A stretch of DNA of 64,000 nt from Capra hircus (taxonomy: Eukaryota; Chordata; Mammalia; Artiodactyla; Bovidae). The notes beneath the pieces were generated by a model. That model made no database searches. It saw only the letters and a list, made by a program, of their open reading frames with translations, and had not been told where the DNA came from. The DNA is taken from assembly GCF_001704415.2 (NCBI RefSeq), contig NC_030822.1, forward strand, positions 47,857,345 through 47,921,344, given 5' to 3'. Position 1 is the stretch's first letter, and each line of letters starts with the position of its first letter. Both the position numbers and the translations under genes were made by a program. Below are positions 54,278-64,000 of the stretch, in pieces.

Positions 54278-55400
54278 GATTGTTTTAAGAACAGACATAT
54301 AGACCAAAAAAATAGAACGGAGCCCAGAAAGAAACCCATACACACGCAACCAATCTTTGACAAAGGTGGCAAGAATATACCATGGGGGAAGGACAGTCTC
54401 TTCAATAAGTAGTGCTGGGGAAAACTGGATGTCCATGTGTGTAAGAATGAAAATGTACCTCTCTTACATCATACATAAAAATTAACTCAAAATGGATAAA
54501 AACATAAATGTAAAACTCGGACTGTAAAAACTCTGGGAAGAAAACATGGAGGGAAGTTTCTTGATAGTAGTCTTTGTAATTATTTCTTGGATATGATACC
54601 AAGAGCGCAGCCAAAAACAGACAAGTGGGCCTACATCAAACTATTCTGCATAGCAAAGGAAGCAATCAACAAAATGAATAGGCAGCCTACAGAAAGGGAA
54701 AAAATATTTCTAAGCCATATATTTGATAAAGAGTTAATATTACAATATAATGGGAAATCTGCAACTCACTAGCAAAAAAAACTTCACAAACAACCTGATT
54801 AAAAATTTGGCCAAGGAACTGAATAGACATTTCACCAATGAAGATGTGAATGGCTGACACATATATGAAAAAGTGCTCAATGCCACTAATCACCAGGGAA
54901 ACACAAATCAAAACCAAAATGAGATTACCACTTCACACCAGTTAGGGTGGCTATTATCTACATACAGTAACGAAAGATAAGTGTTACTGAGCATGTGGAG
55001 AAAAAGGTACCCTTGCACACTGTTGGTAGGAATGTAAACTGAAAGTGACATCTCAATAATACCACGGCAAGGTGATCAGGGTTAGCATGCTCCAGATCAG
55101 CCTTATCCTGACAAAGATGGGAAAAAAATCATTATTTTAGGAAAAAAGTGTTGGGAGAGGGGATGAATTAACCGTTTTCTTAGCTAAGTTACTTACACTT
55201 CAGCAACCTCACTTCTGAGTATCTAACCAAAGGAACTGAAACCAGGATCTCGAAGAGAGAGCTTCACCCTCATGTTCACTGCAGCACTCTCCACAAAGCC
55301 AAGACACAGAAGCAACCTAAGTGCCCACTGACGGGGAAGAGAATACGGCATATACACACAATGGAATACTATACAGCCTTTAAAAAGACGAGTGCATTTA
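54278..55400 (+). mobile_element. Old L1 ORF2 C-terminal segment, with a non-L1 interruption
   Basis: Plus-orientation L1 from ACAGACATATAGACCAAAAA, matching 25312 onward of the complete L1. It runs to AATGTAAACT near 55038 and resumes near 55203 to GGAATACTATACAGCC. Many stops and indels; inactive. Confidence 0.75.
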
Positions 55401-55549
55401 GACTGCTTATATTAACTTAATGCTCAATTGGCTGAAGCAAAACGACTTGGCCAAGCTCAAAATCAAAGGGCAGAGAAACACACTCCAGTCACCAAGAAGC
55501 CATGGGAAGAGAATGGACACAGAGAGGTGAAGAACTGTGGACAATGATC

Positions 55550-55770
55550 TGCTCTGCTCCAGGCTGAGTGACCCTTCTGTTCTTCTATGCAGGACCATTT
55601 CTTCCCCTGTTACTCCACAGAAGACTCTAGAATGTGAGCTCCACTTGGCCAGATTCATGTCTCTTTGTCCACTACAAAATTTCCAGTATGCATATCCTGT
55701 CCATTAAGTTGGCTGCTGTCTTCCTAATATTTAGAACACCTGGTACATAGTAGACAATAAATATGACTGG
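55550..55770 (+). repeat. L2-like 3'-end repeat
   Basis: GTGAGCTCCACTTGGCCAGA then ACACCTGGTACATAGTAGAC and ACAATAAATATG: L2 3' landmarks. Confidence 0.6.
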
Positions 55771-55958
55771 CTGCCCCCAAATAGGGTCTTCAGCCTTGCA
55801 AGTTACATGATTTTCAGAGTCCAGCCCTGAACCTGCTTCTGCAGAAAGTACCATTTTAAAATATCACTGTAATTGATATAAGTTAATTTTTGGTAAACTC
55901 TTCAAACTGTGTAGCATTTAAAAAAAAAGTTTTAACATTGCTCACTTAAAAAAAACTA

Positions 55959-57957
55959 TTTATTACAATTTACAGATTTAGGAAGTTTTCAAACATATCG
56001 AAGTACTATGAAAATATGCACCACTTCATAATGTTACAATAGCAAGAAGCATCAATAAGGCAGGTTCAAGGCAGAAATGGAAGTGGAAAATAACATGGAC
56101 ATCCCGAGCCTCCCCCCATGTATCCTTTTTCTCCCTCTGTAACCTGGCCACTCTGAATGGCACTGTTTTGTTCAGACACCCAAGGTTCCTGTGCTCCCCC
56201 TTTTAAAATGTGCCCTCAGGAAAAGAGAATGCGAATTTATACACTGACGTTAAACATGACAATAACTTGGAGTATTACTCTAATAGGCTTCTTTGCATCT
56301 TTACCCTTAAACTTTAAGAGATAACAGAAGTAGAATTTTTACCACTGGCTAGCCGGTAGGAGTGATTACATAGGTGCCTTTGAAAGCTCACATTAAAGTC
56401 ACATTCCACTTGGCAGACAGGCTACCACCAAAGACATACAAATATACATAAAGCAAACCTACCAATTAAGAGTTTAATCGATAAGATTTTAATTTCACAG
56501 TTCAATTCTTTTTGGCAGGGTAGTTTCAACACTAAAATTACCCCCAAACTGGAAATGCTATATCTCTTACAAACAGCACAGGAAAACCCTGTGTTTTATC
56601 AGCAAAGGTCATTCAAGGAAAGAATACAAAGTGTGAGGCAAGACTAATGCTTTAAAGATTAAAAATTTAAAAGATTCTGCAACAGACTGAGAAGAGGCTA
56701 TACCAGAAGAGAGGCTTTAAAAGCTGGCTTTTTCATTCATAACCGCTATTTTCTGAAAATCTACTAAAAGTCCACTTTCAGTAACTGAAATAATACAAAC
56801 TGGGTACTTCCTATAAGTCTACCTGGTTGATTCTCAGAATACGTTTCATTAGGAAGCACTACACTAAATGATACAGTGTGACAGGAAAATCACGTATAAC
56901 AGTCTGTAAACAACCAAGTTATGAAACTTCCTCAATCTTAACTTATCTGAAGTCACTAAAGAAAATCGTTTTCTGAAATTAAACCAGATAATTTTGCTAA
57001 TGTGCTTTCATCAGAATGTTAGCATTTTTATCTTCATACGTAAAACACTGGAAAAAACCTGAACTGTAACAAAGCTAAACTAGTAGTTGCTTTTGATTGT
57101 TACTAACAACCTAGCATGGAATCAATACAATTAAAATGGATAGAAAGGTTTGCATATTGCAGCAAATACCATGAACTGGGTATACTCAAAAGCCATTCCT
57201 ATTTCCCTTCTCTCTTGCCTTTCTCTCCTATAGAGGCCAGAAAGAAAACAAGTACTTAATTTCAAATACCTGCAATTAGGGACAGACATAAGACACGGTT
57301 CTGGCCAGGGAGAGCTATCTTTTCTAAATAAAAAGTAAAGATTTGTTAAGAGAAAGCCCCTTGGCCTCTTTCTCTTTTTTCTTCCATGAATGTGGAAGAA
57401 AGGACCAGAGATATTATAGTCCCTTTAACCAAAAGACAACAATAATGAACACAAAGGTCTATCCGGCAGATCACATAGAGATAAAAGGAGTCATGGTCCC
57501 TGAGCCACCTTATCAGGGCTGGACTGCACACTTCTGGACTTCTTATTGCATAAAATACATACAAGTTAACAGATTAAGCTACTGTAGTAGGGTTTTCTAT
57601 TAGTGCAGCTGAATGCACTTGCAGCAGATATGAATACAAAATTCTGAGTAAAAATCAAATTGAGTTATGAAGAAAATCCTCAGTGACCTCTCAAATATTC
57701 TAAAAAGGATCTCTATAATAATTTTGTTTTATCTGAAGACAAATACTATACAACCAACACACATGCACCGAAAAAAAAGGAGGGGAGGGGGATGATGTTT
57801 GATGGTAGTGAAAATATTTCAATGCCAAACAAAAACAAGACAAGGCTGGAGGAGAAGGGCATGAGTATAATACCAAACAATTATGGTGCAATATTTCCTA
57901 TTTGTCAATTTCAACAGTCAGCGAGTCCATTTCTTGGGCAGAGGATTCTAATAGTTT
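55959..57957 (-). other. SAAL1 3'UTR / downstream region with candidate poly(A) signals
   Basis: No coding sequence and no clear young repeat. The nearest canonical AATAAA on the minus strand is at 55959-55964, about 2.0 kb below the stop. ATTAAA variants occur at 56473-56478 and 56488-56493. Which one is used cannot be decided from sequence alone. Confidence 0.4.
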
Positions 57958-58050
57958 TTAAGTCTGAATCTTCAGACTTGGGAAGCTTTCCTCCAGGTTA
58001 CCAGCAAGAGTCTTATCAACTTCACGGAGGATTTTGAGAAAGTCTTCTAC
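57958..58050 (-). CDS. SAAL1: SAAL1 last coding exon
   Basis: 31 codons including TAA (57958-57960). Starts VEDFLKILREVDK after an ACTCACAG acceptor and ends SLKIQT. Phase 0. Confidence 0.93.
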   Translation of the reverse strand, partial: VEDFLKILREVDKTLAGNLEESFPSLKIQT

Positions 58051-61000
58051 CTGTGAGTTAAACAAAAGAATCAAATAAAAATAAGCAGAGGAAAAGATAC
58101 CTTAAAAAGATACTGACTACTGTCTATAAAAACGCTCTATCTATGTCTTCTAAATAGTCCAATGGAAAATAAATGTTAACAGATTGTCAGATAACAAGAA
58201 TAGTACTTCCTGGATAGTCCTCTGAAACACCAAGGAAATGCCCAGCCCTTATCACTTCGTTTACTTTTACTTTTATCTGTTTTTGGTTGTGCTGGGACTC
58301 CGCTGCTGTGTGAGGGCTTTCTCCAGTTGCGGCAAGCAGGGGTTTCTCACTGCAGTGGCTTCTCTTGTTGTGGAGTGCAGGCTCTATGCGGACGAGCTCA
58401 GCAGTTGCGGCATGTGGCTCTAGGGCGCTCAGGCTCAGCAGTCATGGCTCACGGGCTCTAGAGGACAGGCTCCGTAGCTGGGGCGCATGGCTTAGTTGCT
58501 CTGAGGCATATGGAATCTTCCCAGACTAGGGTTTGAACCCATGTCCCCTGCATTGTCAGGAGGATTCTTATCCAACTGGTCCACAAGAGAAGTCCCCTCA
58601 TTTATTTTTAAACTAATATTTCTCCTCCTGTTGATTCCCCTTGAGGGTCCATTACCAGTTATATTATCATCCTCCTTTCTGACCCACTTCCTCACTCCCA
58701 CATTCCACATTCCATTTTTCTCAAAAAACATTGTTTTGAAATTGCCTCTAATGGTAGCAAAGGCAATGTAATTTGAAGGACCATTAAAACCTATTGACTG
58801 TACCTATCTAAGAATCTTATTTTTAATTAATATATATGCTACAACAGAAAAGGATGCTATAAATTCAGGGCTGATCCCTTTGTTGCTCAGGCTAGTGCCA
58901 CGAATTATCCAGCAGTCATCTATCTGACAAAGGCACCGAGTCATGTGCAGTATACGCGCTCTTTCTGCACAAAGGCCTCAGAGATCTAGTGCTCACTACT
59001 TAAAGCATTTTACGGAGTAACCCCCTGAGACTCAGCCACCTATACATCTACTCATACTCACCACAGGGCTATAGAAAGGAAGAAGATTTTCAAATGCACA
59101 GGAACACTTCTGTTTGCTTAACTGGCCCTCCTTTAGTCCCTGAGTTACAGTCTCCTAAAACAAATAAATAAAAAGATGTTATCAAAAAAAGGAAAATTTC
59201 TAAAGCTACATCTGGTGAATAAATACAAATCAGTGTATCCAGTTCTCCGCTGATCCTACAGGCATGTCAAATGTTCCAAACTGAACCCGCCATCATTTCT
59301 CCTTGTCTAACCCAAACGTGTGCTCCATTGAAGGCACCACCACCCCCCAGGCCTGCTGCACAAACCAAAACGTAGGGTATCGCCAAGACGTCCTCCTCTG
59401 CTGCTAGCCCCTCCACCTAAGTGTTTAGTTCTACTCTGCTAAATCTCTCTCATCTCACCCCTGCTCTCCATCCACTCTTCCACTGTCTAAGCTCTCACTC
59501 TTTTTCCTTGAGGATTACCAGCCACAAGAGCCTATTGGTTGGTCTCCTGTCTTGCAGCTTCAACTCATTCTAATCCTCTACTACTTCTGGAGGAATCTTT
59601 CTAAACAGGTCATATCACTTGATGCTTCAAAAAAAAAACTCTAGTAGTTCCTCCGTTTCCTCAAGGTTAAGTCCAAATTCCATTAAGTATGGCATATCAG
59701 AATTTTCAAGACATATCCCTGGTTTATTCTCAGCCCACTTTCTTCCTATATTCTTATCACATAAAAATTAAGAAACACCTACATTCCTCCCTCCAAAAAA
59801 ACAAAAACAACAACAAAGGGAAAAATACTTGTATCAAACATGCAAAAGATATAGAGTTACCCAAGGAGTTCATACAAAAATCAAGATGGATAAGTTTATA
59901 AAGCAGGAAACACAAATAATATACAAATATATGGAGAGATATTCAATCTCACTAATAATAAAAAATTATTAAGGCTAAGGTTTTTCCAGTAGTCCTGTAT
60001 GGATGTGAGAGTTGGACTGTGAAGATAGCTGAGCACCAAAGAATTGATGCTTTTGAACTATGGTGTTGGAGAAGACTCTTGAGAGTCCCTTGGCCTGCAA
60101 GGAGATCCAACCAGTCCATCCTAAAGGAAATCAGTCCTGGGTGTTCACTGGAAGGGCTGAAGCTGAAACTCTGATACTTTGGCCACCTCATGCGAAGAGT
60201 TGACTCATTGGAAAAGACCCTGATGCTGGGAGGGATTAGGGGCAGGAGGAGAAGGGGACGACAGAGGATGAGATGGCTGGATGGCATCACCGACTCGATG
60301 GACATGAGTTTGGGTAAACTCTGGGAGTTGGTGATGGACAGGGAGGCCTGGCGTGCTACAATTCATGGGGTCGCAAAGAGTTGGACACGACTGAGTGACT
60401 GAACTGAATTGAACTGAATAATAAAAAAAAATGCAACCAAAATAAGGTACAATATCTGTTGCATTTTACTTGAAATAAAAATTATAATACGCAACAACAA
60501 GGATCAAGTAAAATCAACATTTTTCACATGTCAAGAGCATTTTGGCAATATATAGCAATTTATGCCTCAGTCATCTTTACATTTATCATGTCGAACCCAA
60601 CCATTTAGCTTCTGAAAATCTATGTTAAGGTAATAATCCCAAATCTAGAAAAGGGAAGCATGATAAATCACCAAAAATACAAATCATCAGAATAACTAAA
60701 GCTTGTTTTAAGGAATATTCTTCTTAAAAGCATCAATGAATATGATCTTCATAACTGCATGCATAAATATATTCTTCCTAAAATACATGGCTTCATGGGA
60801 AATAGATGGGGAAACAGTGGAAACAGTGTCAGACTTTATTTTGGGGGGCTCCAAAATCACTGCAGATGGGGACTGCAGCCATGAAATTAAAAGACGCTTA
60901 CTCCTTGGAAGAAAAGTTATGGCCAACCTAGATAGCATATTCAAAAGCAGAGACATTACTTTGTCAACAAAGGTCCGTCTAGTCAAGGCTATGGTTTTTC

Positions 61001-62060
61001 CAGTAGTCATGTATGGATGTGAGAGTGGATGGTGAAAAAAGCTGAGCACCAAAGAATTGATGCTTTTGAACTGCTGTGTTGGAGAAGACTCTTGAGAGTC
61101 CCTTGGACTGCAAGGAGATCCAACCAGTCCATTCTGAAGGAGATCAGCCCTAGGTGTTCTTTGGAAGGAATGATGCTAAAGCTGAAACTCCAGTACTTTG
61201 GCCACCTCATGCAAAGAGTTGACTCACTGGAGAAGACTCTGATGCTGGGAAGGACTGGGGACAGGAGAAAGAGGGGACGATAGAGGATGAGATGGCTGGA
61301 TGGCATCACAGACTCGATGGACGTGAGTTTGAGTGAACTCCGGGAGATGGTGATGGACAGGGAGGCCTGGCATGCTACAATTCATGGGGTCGCAAGGAGT
61401 GGGACGCAACTGAACTGAACTGAACTGAGAAAGAATATGCTCAAAGAAAGAATATGCTAATAATCCTGCACATATTCAGGAAGAATACTTCTTAAGACAA
61501 GTTTACAGTAAATTTTGAAAACCGATTTTTTGGCAAATTGAGTATTAAACAAACTGGTTCTCGGTGAAAAGTTTTTCAGTGTATTGATGTGAAGTCAGGA
61601 AAAGTGCTTATAATGTTAAGTGAAAAGAGCAGCCTTTAAAAACTGTATAACTAGTGAGAAGTACATGAAAAGCACATAAATAAATATACCAATTTACATC
61701 AGCTGTTAGTTTGAGTATAAACTTATAGTGATAAGTTTTTTCTTTCTCTATTTCCCCAAATTTATGTAAAATTAAAAAATAAAAACACTAACAGTAAAAT
61801 TTGAGAGCAGAAAGCAATCCATACTTTCTTTTGCTGAAGAAAGCATTTATACTTTTCTCTTACCTTTGTTAACACTTGGAAAATATTAGAAAGAAATTCA
61901 CATGAAATATCCTTCAAGATTTTCAAGTGGAAATCCTCTTGGGTTAAATCAGACTTTTTAGTTTCTTCTGTGTTAGACTCCACTGAGTTCTCTGGTTTCT
62001 TCTGACAATGTTCTATATTTTGTAAGACACGAATCAGGCTGTCAATTAGAGGAAGATCCA
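57958..62060 (-). CDS. SAAL1: SAAL1, serum amyloid A-like 1 (partial: last three coding exons)
   Basis: The three exons 61864-62060, 59062-59154 and 57958-58050 join in phase and encode the C-terminal 126 residues, ending SLKIQT and TAA. They match the C-terminus of human SAAL1 as I recall it (about 474 residues), including the DLPLIDSLIRVLQN, ETV.QGLKEGQLSKQKCS and VEDF.KILREVDK segments. The family has an armadillo-like helical fold. SAAL1 is linked to cell proliferation and innate/inflammatory signalling, but its biochemical role is poorly defined. The upstream exons lie beyond 64000: I see no further SAAL1 coding sequence in 62061-64000. It sits head-to-tail upstream of TPH1 on the same strand, as in human. 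Confidence 0.93.
58262..58594 (-). mobile_element. CHR-type SINE (cetartiodactyl tRNA-Glu SINE) in SAAL1 intron
   Basis: Reverse copy ending GGTTTGAACCCATGTCCCCTG near 58531-58551, with the GTGGCTTCTCTTGTTGTGG body. CHR SINEs are shared by whales, hippos and ruminants. Confidence 0.75.
59062..59154 (-). CDS. SAAL1: SAAL1 penultimate coding exon
   Basis: 31 codons, phase 0 at both ends, encoding ETVTQGLKEGQLSKQKCS to FYSPV. Acceptor TTTTAG above 59154, donor GTGAGT below 59062. Confidence 0.93.
59420..59780 (+). repeat. L2 region in SAAL1 intron
   Basis: CTAAACAGGTCATATCACTT and CCTCAAGGTTAAGTCCAAAT match L2 3' sequence. Diverged. Confidence 0.6.
59966..60416 (+). mobile_element. BovB 3' fragment with target duplication
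   Basis: Reads the BovB ORF2 C-terminus (MRRVDSLEKTLMLGGIRG, DREAWRATIHGVAK) and the GAACTGAATTGAACTGAA tail. AATAATAAAAAA flanks it at 59954-59965 and 60417-60428. The outer DNA is an old L1-like stretch that rejoins across it. Confidence 0.87.
60786..61430 (+). mobile_element. BovB 3' fragment, larger
   Basis: ORF2 text from SWEIDGETVETVSDFILGG through the C-terminus, with frame breaks near 61025, ending in (GAACT)n. Antisense to SAAL1. Confidence 0.87.
61864..62060 (-). CDS. SAAL1: SAAL1 third-from-last coding exon
   Basis: 197 nt: two bases of a split codon, then 65 codons from DLPLIDSLIRVLQN to NIFQVLTK. Acceptor GTACAG, donor GTAAGA. It includes a polar, low-complexity stretch (KKPENSVESNTEETKK) joining two helical segments. 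Confidence 0.94.
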
Positions 62061-63234
62061 CTGTACAAACAAATCAAGGGGCAAGAAATCAGCCAGTTAA
62101 ATTTGGTTACCATTCATTCATTCCTGCACATGTACTGAACACCTACTAATACTAGACACCACTGTATTTTAGGTACTGTAGATATGGCGGTAAACAAGAT
62201 TGTCAAGGCCTCAGACTTCAAGAGGCTTACGTTTTCATACTCTCAAATAAGCAAATGAATAAAACAGATTGAAAAAGAAACCCAAAATGATGAAAAAGAA
62301 TAGATATCGAAAAATATAATTCAGGAACTGCCTCCTCCCTCAAGATTTAAGTTTGTAGTTTGAAAATACCAGGGAAATGGATAAAAAATAGTCAACATGG
62401 AGATATATGCTTTATCAGATTTTAAGGATTTTTTTAAAATGAGGGGCATTATAATTGTATTTTGAGACAGTTATAGTTATTAACCTTATTAAATCTCAAA
62501 TATACTCACAAAACAAAGCAAATAAATCATGCTGAAGTATTTCAATATAAATGTACATCATGAGAAATATGACAATATTCAGATCAAACATAACTATCAA
62601 CATATTTAAATGGTTTAACTCATTTACTGAAAAGAAATAACACATCTAAAGCAAAGTATTCAGAAAGGTTGAAAAAAATAATATAGACAAAGGTATTAGA
62701 GGCAAATGCAAACAAAAGGAAAACAGGGGATATGAACTTTATATCTGATATAAGAGGATTTGAGCAAAAAAAGTAAGTATTATGGGAGACAAAGATGGAC
62801 AAATTTATAATGAATGTCTCTATACTAAACAATATGCCATCAACATTCATTAAACTACAAACGATGAAAAGGGCAAACATATTGGCAGTAAAAGATATTA
62901 ATTTTCCCTCTTTTCATATCAAATCAAGTCGAAAGAAGTAACTAAGGTTTATGCAAGACCTAATAAGCGTAACAGCTGACAACGCCAACATTTACAGTCC
63001 AGCTCAGGCCTCTCTTCTCCGCTCTAGACTCAAGACTGTCAGCTCAACTGCTCCAGCTGGTCATGGAGTCGACATCTCAACCTTACTAGGTTTTAAAACC
63101 AGTCTTTTCTACCTTAGTAAATGGCAATTCTTTAGCACAAAAATGCCAGACAGAGCTTGACTTTTCTAACGTTCATTCCACTAGTCGGCAAATCTTGGCA
63201 CTATATAAAAACAATCAGAATCTGACTATTTTTC
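62061..63234 (-). other. SAAL1 intron, proximal part
   Basis: AT-rich. 62110-62260 resembles an old repeat (ATTCATTCATTCCTGCACAT). No exon recognised up to the window end. Confidence 0.35.
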
Positions 63235-63660
63235 CCCACCACCTCCCCATTACCTTAATCAAATTATACCACCTCTTGCCTCAAGTTCACAGCAGCCTCC
63301 TAACTAGTCTCCCTTTTGCCCCCACAGAAAGCCTGTTAAAGTCTGCTCATGTCTGTCCATCCTCTGCTTTAAACTCCCACAGTTTCCTAGCTCATTCAGA
63401 GCAAAATGCAAAATCAAGCCCTCCCCACCCAACCCCCATTACCTCTCTGGCCCCAGGTGCTATTTCTCTTTCCCATGTGGTCCTATCCCAACCATATACA
63501 GCTTCATTGCTCTTCTTCAAATATACCAGGCATACTTCTAATTCGGGGCTTTTACACTTGCCGTTCTGTCTGGAATGCTTTCTGCCCAAGTATTCACATG
63601 AGTCACTTCATTACTTCCCTCACATTTGTACTCAATGTCATCTCCTCAGTCAGGTAACTA
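63235..63660 (+). repeat. L2 region in SAAL1 intron
   Basis: CCTAACTAGTCTCCCTTTTG, CAAAATGCAAAATCAAGCCC, then GTCTGGAATGCTTTCTGCCC follow L2 order. It accounts for the 157-codon ORF at 63195-63668. Confidence 0.65.
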
Positions 63661-63694
63661 ATCCATAAACGCAAAAAAGACACTTGAAAAAGAA

Positions 63695-64000
63695 CAAACC
63701 TAGTGGAGGTGATGGAATTCCAGTTGAGCTATTTCAAATCCTGAAAGATGATGCTGTGATAGTGCTGCACTCAATATGCCAGCAAATTTGGGAAACTCAG
63801 CAGTGGCCACAGGACTGGAAAAGGTCAGTTTTCATTCCAATGCCAAAGAAAGGCAATGCCAAAGAATGCTTAAAGTACTGCACAATTGCACTCATCTCAT
63901 ACGATAGTAAAGTAATGCTCAAAATTCTCCAAGCTAGGCTTCAGCAATACGTGAACTGTGAACTTCCTGACATTCAAGCTGGTTTTAGAAAAGGCAGAGG
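63695..64000 (+). mobile_element. BovB fragment, cut by the window end
   Basis: TAGTGGAGGTGATGGAATTC opens BovB ORF2 sequence upstream of the RT core (KMPVEL.., TAGF-like GFRKGR at the end). It continues beyond 64000. Confidence 0.85.

Noticed and set aside
63195..63668. 157-codon plus-strand ORF
   Set aside because: Lies in a diverged L2 repeat in pyrimidine-rich frame; not a gene.

Overview
The window is nuclear DNA from a ruminant, almost certainly a bovid (cattle or a close relative). It is full of bovid-specific repeats: Bov-tA SINEs, BovB (RTE) LINEs, a near-complete bovine-type L1 and a cetartiodactyl CHR SINE. Its genes are split by GT-AG introns. Cattle, bison, yak, buffalo, sheep and goat cannot be told apart by eye.

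Two protein genes are present, both on the minus strand. TPH1 (tryptophan hydroxylase 1) is complete: ten coding exons between 4456 and 32389 join in phase to exactly 444 codons. A non-coding first exon lies near 39739-39770, behind a TATA box and inverted CCAAT boxes in a GC-rich promoter. SAAL1 (serum amyloid A-like 1) enters from the right; only its last three coding exons are inside (57958-58050, 59062-59154, 61864-62060). The order TPH1 then SAAL1, same strand, matches the human 11p15 arrangement as I know it. The two gene products have no known joint pathway.

Layout: 1-4455 is TPH1 3'UTR and downstream DNA with old SINEs. 4456-39770 is TPH1; its introns hold a nested pair of BovB elements (8.9-12.3 kb), a 53-bp-arm hairpin (13.0 kb), another BovB (17.9-19.0 kb) and a 7.9-kb L1 on the plus strand (19.0-27.0 kb) with a perfect 15-bp target duplication and a probable 3' transduction. 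39.8-40.1 kb is the TPH1 promoter with a SINE about 0.2 kb upstream. 40.1-55.9 kb is intergenic, with SINEs, MIR, MER5A and a rearranged old L1. 55.9-64.0 kb is the 3' part of SAAL1 with L2, BovB and CHR insertions.

I found no undescribed molecular system. The most worthwhile leads are the L1 with its transduction tag, its antisense ORF and its Trp-codon stops; the palindrome centred on the TPH1 TATA box; the long hairpin in TPH1 intron 6; and a possible alternative TPH1 5'UTR exon.
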